NCBI RefSeq assembly: GCF_005747095.1
Contig: NZ_SWLG01000016.1
Span: 1 to 64,000 of the forward strand
DNA: 64,000 bases
Reading direction: 5' to 3'
Source of the DNA: Exobacillus caeni
GTDB taxonomy: Bacteria > Bacillota > Bacilli > Bacillales > Guptibacillaceae
The stretch's first letter is position 1. Each line of letters starts with the position of its first letter. Below are positions 1 to 9,656 of the stretch, in pieces. Both the position numbers and the translations under genes were made by a program. Below the pieces are notes generated by a model. It was not told the DNA's origin. It saw only the letters and a list, made by a program, of their open reading frames with translations, and did not search any database.

Positions 1-29
1 CACTCCAAATCAGTAATATATAGAAATGA

Positions 30-2117
30 TTATCCGTTATTATTGGGGAATTTGAAACCGTTGTTATTAGGGATTTTAGCACCGTTGCTTACAGGAGCAT
101 TAATTCCTGAATAAATTGTAGAAATCCCTATCGCCTCATCCAGGTTAGATATAATGGTATTTTCTTTTATAAGTACTTCTGCAACATCATAATTCCTCTC
201 TTTTTGCCAGTAATTATTAACTTTTATCAAAGGTATATCTTTTCTTGTTAAGCCATTGGCTGTAATAAAATTGTTTACTATCTCTACTTTGTTTGCAGCT
301 TGAGCTGAGATACCGACAGCATCCCCCATTACTTGGAAATCAGAGTTCTCTATCGTTACTATTGCATCCTTATGTCCTATATGAAGACCTATGGCATAAT
401 TTTTAAACGAACAATTATTGAACTCATATTTTCCAGCAAGGTTTATCTTAGGGCCATCTTTTCCACCTTTTGCTGCCACAAACTCGCAATTATTATATGT
501 GCCTCTTGGAAGGTCTAGTCCAGTTTCGGGATTATAGCCGGTTATTTTTAGATTTTCAAAAATACTGCCCCCTTCTACTCCTCCACTGATTGCTCGGAAT
601 GCTGGCTGGCCAATAATAGTTATGTTTTTAAGATGAACTGGTTTTCCCCATATAGATAATCCCGAATCTTTTTTCTTATTATTATTTTGTATGGTTATAT
701 TTGAAGCTGTTACTCCGAATGGATCTTTACTGCTAATCGAAAATAATGCATCCGTGAAGACCATATCCTCAATTTTTATGTTAGGTCCTGTGAAATATGT
801 TAAGGAGTCATTTATTTTGTTTCCAATAAATGTTGCATCATGGTATGCCATGATTCTGGTCCTATCAAAATGATTATTTTTTACTAAGGCTCCTGTAAAG
901 GGCTCAGATATTGCAAGCCCAATTGCTCCTTTAGAACCCATAATATTCCCTTCAACAATAGCATCTTTTCCATCAAATAAAATAACATCATAAGCAGCAT
1001 TATTATAAAACTTGTTATCCTTAATAACAATATCTTTATTCTGAAAAAAACCTGCTTCTACATCAATTCCTGACTGAGGAGCTGCGCCTTTTGTATCATG
1101 AATTATATTGTTGATTATTAATACATCTTTTGCTCCACCAACCGTGATTCCTTGTCTGCGGTTAAAGGCAAACTCTGAATTTTTAACAGTTACCTTTTCT
1201 GTAATCACTTTGTTCCAAAGTTCTATGTATAACTTGTCAGTAGTTGTTTCATCAAAAACTAAATATATATAGTTTGCTTCTTTTGGAATTGTAATGGTAC
1301 TGTTAGTAACTTTTTGAGCACTGAGCCGGGAAAGAAATGTACCATTTTTTTTATAGAAAAAAACATCATATTCACTGCTTGAAAGATTTTGTACATGATC
1401 AATCACAAATGTGCTTTGTTCATTAGTCATCATTTTTTCAAGGGAGAATTTTGATCTGATTTTATTGTTATTGGGTATCAGCGCTCCGTTAGAAGCTATT
1501 GAGCCCGATTCAAAGTCACCCTTGTATAATTCGTCTATCATAGTAGCTGAAGCTCCTATGCAAAGCCCATCACCAGTAAAGTTTTCTGCTTTTACATCAT
1601 CTATGTTTAGGTTAATTGCGCCATTAGCTAAAATTCCATAACCGCCTTCGTGTGTTCCCGAGGTATAAGGTGAATCCTTCTTAAAATAATCATGTACATC
1701 TTTGTCACCCCTATAAGTTCCACCCTTTAAAGTAACATTTTTTGTACCAGGTCCAATATATAGTAATTCATACCGTTCTTTACCGTTTGCTTCTTTTTGT
1801 AGAATGGCTTCTTTATCAAGTTCAAAAGTAATATCGTTAACCATGTTTATTCTGCTTTCCTTATCTATTAGATAGATGCCAGCAGGAACATAAAACGTAG
1901 TGTAGCCCTGTTCTTTTGCCCATTGGAGTGCTTGATTTATTCCTTTTGTGGTTTCCAAGGCGTTATTCCCTTTGTTACTAACCTTCCAGCGATCAAGTTC
2001 TAAAGTATAGATTTTACCATTCGCAATTCCATCTCCATTAGCAACATTAAAAGAAACAAATATTAAGCAGCAAAATGTAACTAAACAAAACAATAATAAT
2101 TTATTTTTATATCCCAT
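30..2117 (-). CDS. Secreted right-handed beta-helix (pectate-lyase-superfamily) protein
   Basis: This 695-residue protein begins with a signal peptide (hydrophobic stretch at about residues 6-24, ending near VANG). Residues about 58-85 match the entry strand of pectate-lyase-3-type beta-helix proteins (GINQALQWAKEQGYTTFYVP). From about 300 onward there are many short Asn-rich coils (for example IIIN-NIIH and VIKDNKFYNN) typical of parallel beta-helix rungs. A non-helical insert at about residues 205-310 starts with SNGALIPNNN. The C-terminus (SNGAKIPNNN, then a short repeat of FPNNNG) echoes the start of that insert, so the protein may have lost a second copy of it. It is the last gene of the eps locus and could cleave or bind the secreted polysaccharide. 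Substrate is unknown; lyase activity is inferred only from the fold. Confidence 0.75.
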   Translation of the reverse strand: MGYKNKLLLFCLVTFCCLIFVSFNVANGDGIANGKIYTLELDRWKVSNKGNNALETTKGINQALQWAKEQGYTTFYVPAGIYLIDKESRINMVNDITFELDKEAILQKEANGKERYELLYIGPGTKNVTLKGGTYRGDKDVHDYFKKDSPYTSGTHEGGYGILANGAINLNIDDVKAENFTGDGLCIGASATMIDELYKGDFESGSIASNGALIPNNNKIRSKFSLEKMMTNEQSTFVIDHVQNLSSSEYDVFFYKKNGTFLSRLSAQKVTNSTITIPKEANYIYLVFDETTTDKLYIELWNKVITEKVTVKNSEFAFNRRQGITVGGAKDVLIINNIIHDTKGAAPQSGIDVEAGFFQNKDIVIKDNKFYNNAAYDVILFDGKDAIVEGNIMGSKGAIGLAISEPFTGALVKNNHFDRTRIMAYHDATFIGNKINDSLTYFTGPNIKIEDMVFTDALFSISSKDPFGVTASNITIQNNNKKKDSGLSIWGKPVHLKNITIIGQPAFRAISGGVEGGSIFENLKITGYNPETGLDLPRGTYNNCEFVAAKGGKDGPKINLAGKYEFNNCSFKNYAIGLHIGHKDAIVTIENSDFQVMGDAVGISAQAANKVEIVNNFITANGLTRKDIPLIKVNNYWQKERNYDVAEVLIKENTIISNLDEAIGISTIYSGINAPVSNGAKIPNNNGFKFPNNNG

Positions 2118-2212
2118 CTCTTCTCTCCTATTGTTATTCTTTATTAATCATTATGGTCATAAAAATCCCTTATCATAATTAGAAAAAATAAATAAAGAGA
2201 GAAGAAATCATC

Positions 2213-3760
2213 TTAATAATTAACCTTTCTATTAACTAATATCCTAGAATTAAATCTACCTAACAACCCTTTTAGAACTCCGAATAAGTAGATAAACTCA
2301 GATGATTTATAAAAAACAGTTAAATAGATTATATTAGGAATCAAAATACAGATGACTACTTTTAAAGCTATACTTCCTAGACCTGCTTCCGGTACAAAAC
2401 TGCATAGAAAATTTGTACAATAGTATGCACCTACGGCCACAACTAAATAAAGAAAATACCTAGTAAAGTAATGAGCTACTGATGTTTTAAATACTTTTCT
2501 ATAAACAAGAACTGGTGTAAGCCAAAATGGAACTAGTAAGGTACTTACAAGAGTTCCAAGAAATACACCTGCAATTCCTATATATTGAACTAATATTATC
2601 GAGAAAACCAGATTAATAGCTGCTTGGAGCAAAGGTGCCCACCTATCCTGATGGAAGATGCCTGAGGTTGTCTTCATTGTAGTAATCGAATTTCTCATCC
2701 CTCTTTCCAAAAAAAGAAACATGAGGATGAATAAAACATTTTTATCCAATAAAAATTCTGATCCAATCCACAGAGTAATGAAAGGATCTAAAATTATTAA
2801 CAAGGAAATAGAAAAAAATGAATAAAGCCAAAAATTCAATAACCACATTGCTTTATATACACTATATATTTTTTCTATGCTTTCCTTGGCAACCAGGTTA
2901 CCAACACTATGATATAAATTACTAAAGATTTGATTAGCAAACGTTCTACAAATTTCTATAAGCATTTTATAATTTGAATACAAACCAACAGCTGCCACAC
3001 TGACAAAAGAAGAAATAATAATACTATCTGTTCCAAAAATTAAGTAGGATCCAATATTCTGTAATATTATTGCTTTTACATTTTTTATGATACTGCCTTT
3101 TGTCTCGTTGTCTAACTGGGTTGTAACTTTTTCTTTTAAGAAGGGATACATTCTATCTACCTTGATAGAAAGGATAAGTGAAGTCAAAATGGTTATAATA
3201 CTTTCTATTACTAAATATATAAAATAGTTTTGTGTATACACTAATATGGCAATTCTTATCCCAGTTAAAATAATAGATGAAACTGAAAAGACAATTGTAA
3301 CAATATAATTTCTTTGACAGACATTTAAAAAGGAGTGTTTATAAATAAAAAAATAAGGAGCAATTGTATTAATTAGAAATATCAAGTAAATCAGCAGCAC
3401 GTTTTCAACTTTTGTATCATTTACAATAAATCCAAGAAAAGGCACAACAATTAATCCCAATAGTAGTACTACTCCAGCTATAATTAGATAGGCATTTTTA
3501 TATAGCTTCATTAACGCTTTTATTTTGTCTTTATCATTTTCTGCAACTGGTTTATAAAGACTGTACATTATACTTGAACCAATCCCAGCTTCTGCTAGAG
3601 CGAGCATTCCAAGAATATTTGCAAACAGTCCATTAATCCCTAAATATTCTATTCCTAAGTAAGTAATAAAAACAGTTCTAGAAATAAAGCTTAAAGCTGT
3701 TATTATCAGTTGGTTTCCTAATCCTGCAGATATATTGATTAAAGAATGTTTAATTCGCAT
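2213..3760 (-). CDS. Polysaccharide flippase, Wzx/MOP family
   Basis: A 515-residue integral membrane protein with about 12-14 hydrophobic helices. The N-terminal segment (NISAGLGNQLIITALSFISRT, then FITYLGIEYLGINGLF) is typical of the oligosaccharide flippases of the MOP superfamily. Known role of the family: moving undecaprenyl-linked repeat units across the membrane for Wzy-type polymerisation. It supplies the flippase expected alongside the EpsG-type polymerase at 19.2 kb and the EpsL-type initiating transferase at 18 kb. The 726 bp between it and the next upstream intact gene hold a decayed gene fragment and a possible operator, so it may be expressed from its own promoter. Confidence 0.88.
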   Translation of the reverse strand: MRIKHSLINISAGLGNQLIITALSFISRTVFITYLGIEYLGINGLFANILGMLALAEAGIGSSIMYSLYKPVAENDKDKIKALMKLYKNAYLIIAGVVLLLGLIVVPFLGFIVNDTKVENVLLIYLIFLINTIAPYFFIYKHSFLNVCQRNYIVTIVFSVSSIILTGIRIAILVYTQNYFIYLVIESIITILTSLILSIKVDRMYPFLKEKVTTQLDNETKGSIIKNVKAIILQNIGSYLIFGTDSIIISSFVSVAAVGLYSNYKMLIEICRTFANQIFSNLYHSVGNLVAKESIEKIYSVYKAMWLLNFWLYSFFSISLLIILDPFITLWIGSEFLLDKNVLFILMFLFLERGMRNSITTMKTTSGIFHQDRWAPLLQAAINLVFSIILVQYIGIAGVFLGTLVSTLLVPFWLTPVLVYRKVFKTSVAHYFTRYFLYLVVAVGAYYCTNFLCSFVPEAGLGSIALKVVICILIPNIIYLTVFYKSSEFIYLFGVLKGLLGRFNSRILVNRKVNY

Positions 3761-3762
3761 AG

Positions 3763-3960
3763 TTAATCAGATCTACATTCTTTATATAGATTTACAAGTC
3801 TACTATTGAAATCCTGTGTAAAAGGTAAATTTTTAAAAAGCATAGAATACACCCCTATGTACTTTATATCCCTCAAGAAAAGTTTTTCCTGTTCACTGTA
3901 CCACCTTTACAACCTTTTTTTATACTAATAAATCCATAGACCTTTTATTAGTGTTTCATT
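3763..3960 (-). pseudogene. C-terminal remnant of a GH105-like hydrolase
   Basis: Read on the minus strand, this stretch encodes IKYIGVYSMLF-NLPFTQDF followed by an ordinary stop at 3763-3765. It aligns with the C-terminus of the intact gene at 5392-6606 (TKDIGVYSSSFNILPFTQGF). Just upstream a TGA replaces a codon in the motif corresponding to DFSQGD and the reading frame changes, so it cannot be expressed as one protein. It is best explained as the tail of a second, decayed copy of the neighbouring hydrolase, left between the GT2 gene and the flippase. The upstream limit is approximate. Confidence 0.6.
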
Positions 3961-3994
3961 TTTATTATAAGACCTTTCAACACCAACACATAAC

Positions 3995-4010
3995 GTTTTC
4001 AATAAAGAAC
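3995..4010. promoter_or_regulatory. Possible SinR-like operator (imperfect)
   Basis: GTTTTCAATAAAGAAC differs at one base from the GTTC-N8-GAAC palindrome found repeatedly between 27.6 and 38.0 kb. It lies about 235 bp upstream of the flippase gene. A single imperfect match in AT-rich DNA may be chance. Confidence 0.3.
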
Positions 4011-4486
4011 AAAGTAATAGAACTATTATAATTTCAAAGTCCTTATAAATTAGTCTCCCCCCACTTGGGAAATATCCCGAATTTTAAAAATTACTTCCTT
4101 TCTGTTAACGCTATATTAAGTTTAAAATATTACTGCTAATTGTATACATAATAAAAGATTATATTACTCTACAGGTAAGAATTTTTTCTTTTAGAAACAA
4201 GTAATATTAACTTATACATTTGTGGATAAATCCAAAATATAACAAAGCGAATTTTATGATGCTGACGATTTTATTAATCCTGAAAGTATGAACGTTTACT
4301 CTCCTTAATTTAAAAAAATGACGCCGATATTTCAGAGGTTGTTGGGATAGATATTATGCGGAACCTCCAAGACATGATATTAAAGTAAGCGTTTATGATA
4401 CAATCTACTCCTTTATAATAAATTTTGAGTAGTAAACATGATGTTTAACCCTGTTGAAACACTTACAGTTAACTCCCGTAATTATC
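4011..4486. other. Intergenic region with no recognisable gene
   Basis: About 475 bp of very AT-rich DNA between the GH105 remnant and the GT2 gene. Both strands are broken by frequent stops. One short plus-strand frame near 4250-4310 encodes EFYDADDFINPESMNVYSP before a stop but has no start or ribosome binding site. The region looks like debris from lost genes. Confidence 0.5.
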
Positions 4487-5392
4487 TCAATCATTGAATA
4501 ATCTTTTTTTAAAATACACTATAAGTATTGACATTAATAAAACAATTGGTTGTATCTCTAAATGTTTTGCACTGTCCTTTATATTAATATAAGGTTTTAC
4601 ATACTCGTAATATAAATTGTAATTTGATAATCTACCGCGAAGATTATAATTATAGAATTTTATTTGCTGTTTAATATAGCATGCTGTTCCTTTAGGATTT
4701 TTTCCAAACACTTCCTTCATATTATTAGTTAAACCATCATCAAGGTATTCGCATAAATAAATCGTTTCATTAAACCATCTTAACTTATAACCATCATTTG
4801 CCATTCTATCCCAAACAGTTGCTTCCGTTATAAATTTTTCATTTTCAAATTCATCAAATTTATAATTTTTTAATATTTTTGTATAAAAAACTTCTGCTTT
4901 GTCTCCTGTTATATTATGATTGTTACGTTCAAGGGATGAAGCATCAATATATTCACCCTTAAAAGTAGTCCCATAAATATCATTTTTATTTTTCCCTTTG
5001 TTCCCAGAAACGCCACAGAATTTCCCACTTTCTCCTATTGTTTGCTCCCAAAAAATAACTTTTTCAAGCGCATCATCGGTTAATTTGTCATCAGAGTCTA
5101 CTATAAAGAACAATCTTCCAGTGGCGAGATCTGTTGCTTTATTTATTGCTCTGTGTTTCCCTCCATTACTTACCTTCAAGAATCTTATTTGAAATTTATT
5201 TCTTTCTTCTTTCCAGCGATTAACTAGATTTTCCGTATTGTCAGTCGAGCCATCATCGATAATTAACCATTCAAAATCTTGAAATGTTTGTGTCTTCAAA
5301 GAGTTATATAGTTTTTCTAAAATATATCCTCTATTATAAGTTGGGGTGAATACGGTAATCTCCATTTTATCCTCCCTCTTCATATAGTTCAT
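4487..5392 (-). CDS. Family 2 glycosyltransferase
   Basis: A 301-residue GT-A fold transferase. The nucleotide-binding start is ITVFTPTYNRGYIL, followed by DDGSTDNT (about residues 47-54) and the metal-binding FIVDSDD motif near residue 95. It is a paralogue of the GT2 gene at 20286-21188, with which it shares the FTPTYNR-YIL start and DDGSTDNT. The true start may be MEITVFT, ten residues in (position 5365), which has GGAGG just upstream. The listed start overlaps the stop of the upstream gene. It presumably adds one sugar of the exopolysaccharide repeat; donor and acceptor are unknown. Confidence 0.85.
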   Translation of the reverse strand: MNYMKREDKMEITVFTPTYNRGYILEKLYNSLKTQTFQDFEWLIIDDGSTDNTENLVNRWKEERNKFQIRFLKVSNGGKHRAINKATDLATGRLFFIVDSDDKLTDDALEKVIFWEQTIGESGKFCGVSGNKGKNKNDIYGTTFKGEYIDASSLERNNHNITGDKAEVFYTKILKNYKFDEFENEKFITEATVWDRMANDGYKLRWFNETIYLCEYLDDGLTNNMKEVFGKNPKGTACYIKQQIKFYNYNLRGRLSNYNLYYEYVKPYINIKDSAKHLEIQPIVLLMSILIVYFKKRLFND

Positions 5393-6606
5393 TATGAAAC
5401 CCTTTTACTTTGTAACTCACTCAATACTCTTAAATTTATACTTCTTATACAAAATCCTTGAGTAAAAGGCAAAATGTTAAATGAAGAAGAATAAACCCCT
5501 ATATCTTTTGTGTCTCCTTGGGAAAAATCAACAGATCCTGATTTCCGTGTAACACCCATCAAGTACCTTATAGCTTTGTCGCTACTTTCTAAACAATCAG
5601 AAGAAACTCCCTTTAATTGGGCAGCGTTTAATAAAAACCATCCCAATGTTGCAGTAGAGGAAGAGTCAGTTCTACATTCGCTCCTAGTTACAGTCCAGTT
5701 CCATCCTCCATTTGGCTGTTGATATTTAATGACTACTTTAGCGAAATTTTTTATACTATCCTCAAGTTTCACATTATATTTTTTGCTCCCTTTCAATTCA
5801 TTCCATGTGTCTATAAGACCAATAGCAAACCACCCTAATCCTCTACCCCACCCAAATAAACCCAGAGGTACTTTAGAATTAATATCATAAACATGACATG
5901 GTATTCCATTATCTTTTAGCATTCCATACTTCTCATATTCTTCAATTTGCTTAAGAGCTAAGTTAATACAATCTTCTTTATTATATTTAATCCCATAAGT
6001 TGATAAAAAAGGACATATAAACCCAATAGTATCAATATACCGATAATTTTCCATGAATTTCCTATATTCTACTGTACCATCATTACCTATATGATCATTT
6101 ATTAGTTCCCAAATATAATCCAATGCACTTTTATATTTATCAATATCTATAAAGTCTAACTTCATAATTGCATAGGCTAGAATAGCAGAATCTATATGTT
6201 TTGGTTTTTCAATCCATTGTCCTTTTTGATTAAAATGCTTTTCTAAGAAAATGTTAATTTGATTTTCGATTTCTTTATCTCTATTAGTTTTCAAATATTC
6301 GATTAAACCTAATAAGAGCGATGCTTTCTGCCAGTGCTGGATAGTACTTTTAGTATAGTTACCTTTAAACATATCAATTATTATTAACCTTGAGTTATCC
6401 GTTACTTTTATTTTTGGCGTTTTTAATAACCAACTGGTTGCTCTGTTCGTAATAGAATTATTCCATAAAAGTTCGTCATTATATCTACCAATATGAATCC
6501 TGCCAATCCAATTATTCATTATAGGCAATATGTCTGTTACAACAACTATTAATACAGACATAAATAAAAAATATATAAATACTTCAACTATCATTAAAGT
6601 CAGCAT
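5392..6606 (-). CDS. Membrane-anchored GH105/GH88-like glycoside hydrolase
   Basis: 404 residues with one N-terminal transmembrane helix (about 3-30) and an all-helical toroid. Features match unsaturated glucuronyl/rhamnogalacturonyl hydrolases: YIDTIGFICPFLSTYG (about 190-205, with the Asp usually catalytic in GH105), FGWGRGLGWFAIGLIDTW (about 252-270), and SSSTATLGWFL near residue 320. Family enzymes remove 4,5-unsaturated uronic acids left by polysaccharide lyases. Within the same locus there is a beta-helix protein that could be such a lyase, so the pair could trim or recycle a uronate-containing exopolysaccharide. A broken paralogue lies at 3763-3960. The fold assignment is fairly safe; the activity is inferred. 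Confidence 0.65.
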   Translation of the reverse strand: MLTLMIVEVFIYFLFMSVLIVVVTDILPIMNNWIGRIHIGRYNDELLWNNSITNRATSWLLKTPKIKVTDNSRLIIIDMFKGNYTKSTIQHWQKASLLLGLIEYLKTNRDKEIENQINIFLEKHFNQKGQWIEKPKHIDSAILAYAIMKLDFIDIDKYKSALDYIWELINDHIGNDGTVEYRKFMENYRYIDTIGFICPFLSTYGIKYNKEDCINLALKQIEEYEKYGMLKDNGIPCHVYDINSKVPLGLFGWGRGLGWFAIGLIDTWNELKGSKKYNVKLEDSIKNFAKVVIKYQQPNGGWNWTVTRSECRTDSSSTATLGWFLLNAAQLKGVSSDCLESSDKAIRYLMGVTRKSGSVDFSQGDTKDIGVYSSSFNILPFTQGFCIRSINLRVLSELQSKRVS

Positions 6607-6621
6607 CCTTTCAACCTTGCC

Positions 6622-7206
6622 TTATTTAACATATCCCAATCCATTATCCAAATCTTTTGACATTTCATTACACATAGCCGGGGTTATGTTTTGTCCTATA
6701 GTCCAACTATCATCATAAATTTTTGATTTTGCCATGTTATATCTATGCTTCTCTAAATATTCTTCAGTCTTTGCTAAGACTCTAGCTGGATTTCCCCCTA
6801 CCACTGATCCTTCAGGAACAGACTTTGTTACTATACTACCAGCAGCTACTATAGATTTCTTTCCTATTGTTACTCCTGGCATTATAAGAGCCCGTGCTCC
6901 TATAAATACGTTGTCATCAATTTTTATTTTTGCAATCTTTGTGTAATCAAGCTCCCTCTTTGTACTAGCATCATGAGCTAACAAATAAACCTGCGGAGCA
7001 AAAGTAACATTATCCCCTATCTCTATCAGCCAGCAGTGTGCATAATCAATAGTACTACTGGTCAAACCATGACAGTTTTCCCCCACTTTCATCCCTCTTT
7101 GAATACAAGCTTCAACAGTTAATTCTTCAAGCGATTTGTTTCTCATAAGTGCTTTTAGGAGTCTCATTATTGGATTTAACATACCCCTTACCTCCATTTC
7201 TTGCAA
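6622..7206 (-). CDS. Hexapeptide-repeat O-acyltransferase
   Basis: 194 residues with left-handed beta-helix repeats. The pattern IGDNVTFAPQVYLLAHDAST, then IDDNVFIGARALIMPGVTIG and SIVAAGSIVTKSVPEGSVVGGNPA is typical of the maltose/NodL/WcaF acetyltransferase group, including the usual His in the AHDAS segment. The real start may be MLNPIMRLL, eight residues downstream. It probably O-acetylates a sugar of the polysaccharide. It is unlike the PglD/EpsM type that acetylates 4-amino sugars. Confidence 0.82.
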   Translation of the reverse strand: MQEMEVRGMLNPIMRLLKALMRNKSLEELTVEACIQRGMKVGENCHGLTSSTIDYAHCWLIEIGDNVTFAPQVYLLAHDASTKRELDYTKIAKIKIDDNVFIGARALIMPGVTIGKKSIVAAGSIVTKSVPEGSVVGGNPARVLAKTEEYLEKHRYNMAKSKIYDDSWTIGQNITPAMCNEMSKDLDNGLGYVK

Positions 7207-7247
7207 AATAAAAAAGATAGGGAGATTTTCTTGTCTATTCCTACCTT

Positions 7248-8444
7248 TTAAATTAATTTATATAATTTTTCTACTTCATTTTCATTTCCAAGATGTTCGT
7301 TAGATAAGTTAACTATAAATTTATTTTTTAAATTTTCTTCTTTAATTATCCGTTGTATACCATCTGCAATAGATACATAGTCCATATTAACAATCAATCC
7401 ATTTTCCATATTATCAACCTGGTCCTTAGCAGTAGTAAAATTTGTTACAACAATAGGTTTATGGAGGATCTTGGCTTCCTCAACAGCTATAGATTTACCT
7501 TCAAATCTGGAAGGTTGTACATAGATATCAGCTTTTTTGATATATGGATAAGGGTTATCTTTGACACCTAAAAGTGTAAATTCATTCTGAAGATTATTCT
7601 TTTTTATCATACTTTTATAACTTTCATTTTCTTCTGGGGTTCCAGTTCCCAAAACACGCCATCTTATTTTATAGCCACGATTAATTAATATTTTGCAAGC
7701 TTCTATTGCCATATCTATACCTTTGACTTGGCATAATCTTGCTACTGTTACTATATTTATTGTATTATCATCCGTTTCATAATTATCATATAATTCTTCC
7801 TTTGAGAGCGATTGAACTATATGTGAAGAAACTATATTATTTATAACTTTGACTTTATGAGAGTAACTTGGAAAATGTGTTACTAGAGACCGCTTACATT
7901 CTTGAGAGACGGTAACTATATGGTTCAATTCCTGAAAATAAGAATTATCAATTTTTTTATCCATGCCTGAGTTTGAATAATTTGTGTGAATCCACCCGAT
8001 TTTTTTATCAGCTTTTACTTTATTAATAATAAAATAAATAGGGGACCGTTCTAAATAACCGATGGCAACATGGTATTTCTTATTAAGATTATTTAAAGAG
8101 CCAGAAATATATTTCCAAACTCTTTGATCGCACCTTGCTCTATTTATTTCATTCCTAAAGATATAGCCTGCTTGAATTCTTGAGATTACGATATTTAATC
8201 TTCTGTTCTTTACACAACAGTATATAGCCTTTTTTATTGGCATATCAAAATATTTAAACTCTTCCGGCTCTTTCAGTAAATTAACTTGTTTTGGTAACTT
8301 TCTCAGAAATATTCCTTGATGTTTGAATAAATATAAATCTACTTCAAATTTTGTATAATCAATAGTCTCTAATAAAGAAATTAATGACTTCTCAGCCCCA
8401 CCACAATTTAAGCTATTCATAACAAACAGGACCTTTTTTTTCAT
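7248..8444 (-). CDS. Family 4 glycosyltransferase
   Basis: 398 residues, GT-B fold. The N-terminus KKKVLFVMNSLNCGGAEKSL and the C-terminal donor-site motif SRFEGKSIAVEEAKIL (about 320-335) identify a GT4 retaining transferase. It is closely related to the next gene upstream (8455-9648): both share the GG-EKSLISLL start, RFEGKSIA and VVTNF-TAKDQ. The two genes look like a tandem duplication. It would add one sugar to the lipid-linked repeat unit on the cytoplasmic side. Confidence 0.87.
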   Translation of the reverse strand: MKKKVLFVMNSLNCGGAEKSLISLLETIDYTKFEVDLYLFKHQGIFLRKLPKQVNLLKEPEEFKYFDMPIKKAIYCCVKNRRLNIVISRIQAGYIFRNEINRARCDQRVWKYISGSLNNLNKKYHVAIGYLERSPIYFIINKVKADKKIGWIHTNYSNSGMDKKIDNSYFQELNHIVTVSQECKRSLVTHFPSYSHKVKVINNIVSSHIVQSLSKEELYDNYETDDNTINIVTVARLCQVKGIDMAIEACKILINRGYKIRWRVLGTGTPEENESYKSMIKKNNLQNEFTLLGVKDNPYPYIKKADIYVQPSRFEGKSIAVEEAKILHKPIVVTNFTTAKDQVDNMENGLIVNMDYVSIADGIQRIIKEENLKNKFIVNLSNEHLGNENEVEKLYKLI

Positions 8445-8454
8445 TGTGTATCAC

Positions 8455-9648
8455 CTAATCACAAATTTTATATAACTTCTTTATTTCGTCTTCAGTGCCT
8501 AATTTTAAACTAGATAAATTTTGAATTAAGTTTTGTTTCAAGGTTACATTGTTTATTAAACGTTCAATCCCCTCTGCTATTCCGTTTGGATCCATATTGA
8601 CAATTAAACCGTTCTTACCGTCCTCAATTTGATCTTTTGCAGTACTAAAATTTGTTACAACTATTGGTTTATTTAATATTTTAGCCTCATCTATCGCAAT
8701 AGATTTCCCTTCGAATCGAGAGGTCTGTGCATAAATATCAGCTTGTTGAATATATGGATAAGGATTGGGGTTTAGTCCTAATAATCTAAAATGATCATCT
8801 AGTTTATTTTCTTTTATTAATTTAGATAGTTTATTTCTTTCTTCTCCTTCACCGATCACATTCCATTTTATGTTATATCCTTTATTGATTAGAATCTTGC
8901 AAGCTTCGATCGCTAATTCGTATCCTTTTTGATAGTGTAACCTACCAATTGAAAGTATAACTGTTTCATCTTTTTTCCTATTATATAGATCTTCATCTTT
9001 TTCTTGGGCCATTTTATTTATCATTATTGGAGACACTATATTATAAATCACTTCAACTTTTTCTTTTTGAGTCGGAAACCTCTTTTTTAGGATACTTGCA
9101 CATTCTTCTGAAACAGTGATTATATTATTTAATTTTTCAAAATAGATCAGGTCAAACTCTGGGTTCATTCCTAAATTATCATAATCGATATGAACCCAAC
9201 CTATTTTTTTGGTTGCATTCACATGATCTACACAAAAGTAGGTGGATGACTTTTCTAAAAAACCTATTGCCATATCATATTTCTTATTGATATTTTCAAG
9301 AGAACTTGAGAGATACTTCCAGCTGATTTGCTCTCTCTCAGAGATATTTTCTTTTATTCTATTTGCAAGAAAATATCTCAAACGATTGATCGCAAGTAAT
9401 GGTTTTCCGTTCAGTAATAATTTATTGACTGATTGTAGTAATGGAGCTGAAAATAATTCATATGATTCTGGTAACGATAATAAATTAACTTCTTTCGGAA
9501 GGTATTCCATAAAAATACCTTCATGATTAAAAAGAAATAGATCAACATTATACTTTTTAAAATCAATTTGAGCTAATAAGCTGACCAAGCTCTTCTCTCC
9601 TCCACCTGCTGACAAACCAGGCATCACAAACAGCAAATTTTTTTTCAT
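8455..9648 (-). CDS. Family 4 glycosyltransferase (tandem paralogue)
   Basis: 397 residues. Start KKNLLFVMPGLSAGGGEKSL and donor-site motif SRFEGKSIAIDEAKILNKP match its neighbour at 7248-8444 along their full length, including a shared ICKKLY-type C-terminus. Ten bases separate the two genes, so they are co-transcribed. The retained motifs suggest both copies are active, perhaps forming related linkages. Confidence 0.87.
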   Translation of the reverse strand: MKKNLLFVMPGLSAGGGEKSLVSLLAQIDFKKYNVDLFLFNHEGIFMEYLPKEVNLLSLPESYELFSAPLLQSVNKLLLNGKPLLAINRLRYFLANRIKENISEREQISWKYLSSSLENINKKYDMAIGFLEKSSTYFCVDHVNATKKIGWVHIDYDNLGMNPEFDLIYFEKLNNIITVSEECASILKKRFPTQKEKVEVIYNIVSPIMINKMAQEKDEDLYNRKKDETVILSIGRLHYQKGYELAIEACKILINKGYNIKWNVIGEGEERNKLSKLIKENKLDDHFRLLGLNPNPYPYIQQADIYAQTSRFEGKSIAIDEAKILNKPIVVTNFSTAKDQIEDGKNGLIVNMDPNGIAEGIERLINNVTLKQNLIQNLSSLKLGTEDEIKKLYKICD

Positions 9649-9656
9649 AAAACACC

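Noticed and set aside
4250-4315. Plus-strand frame EFYDADDFINPESMNVYSP
   Set aside because: Only about 20 codons, no start, no recognisable family; probably chance or debris.
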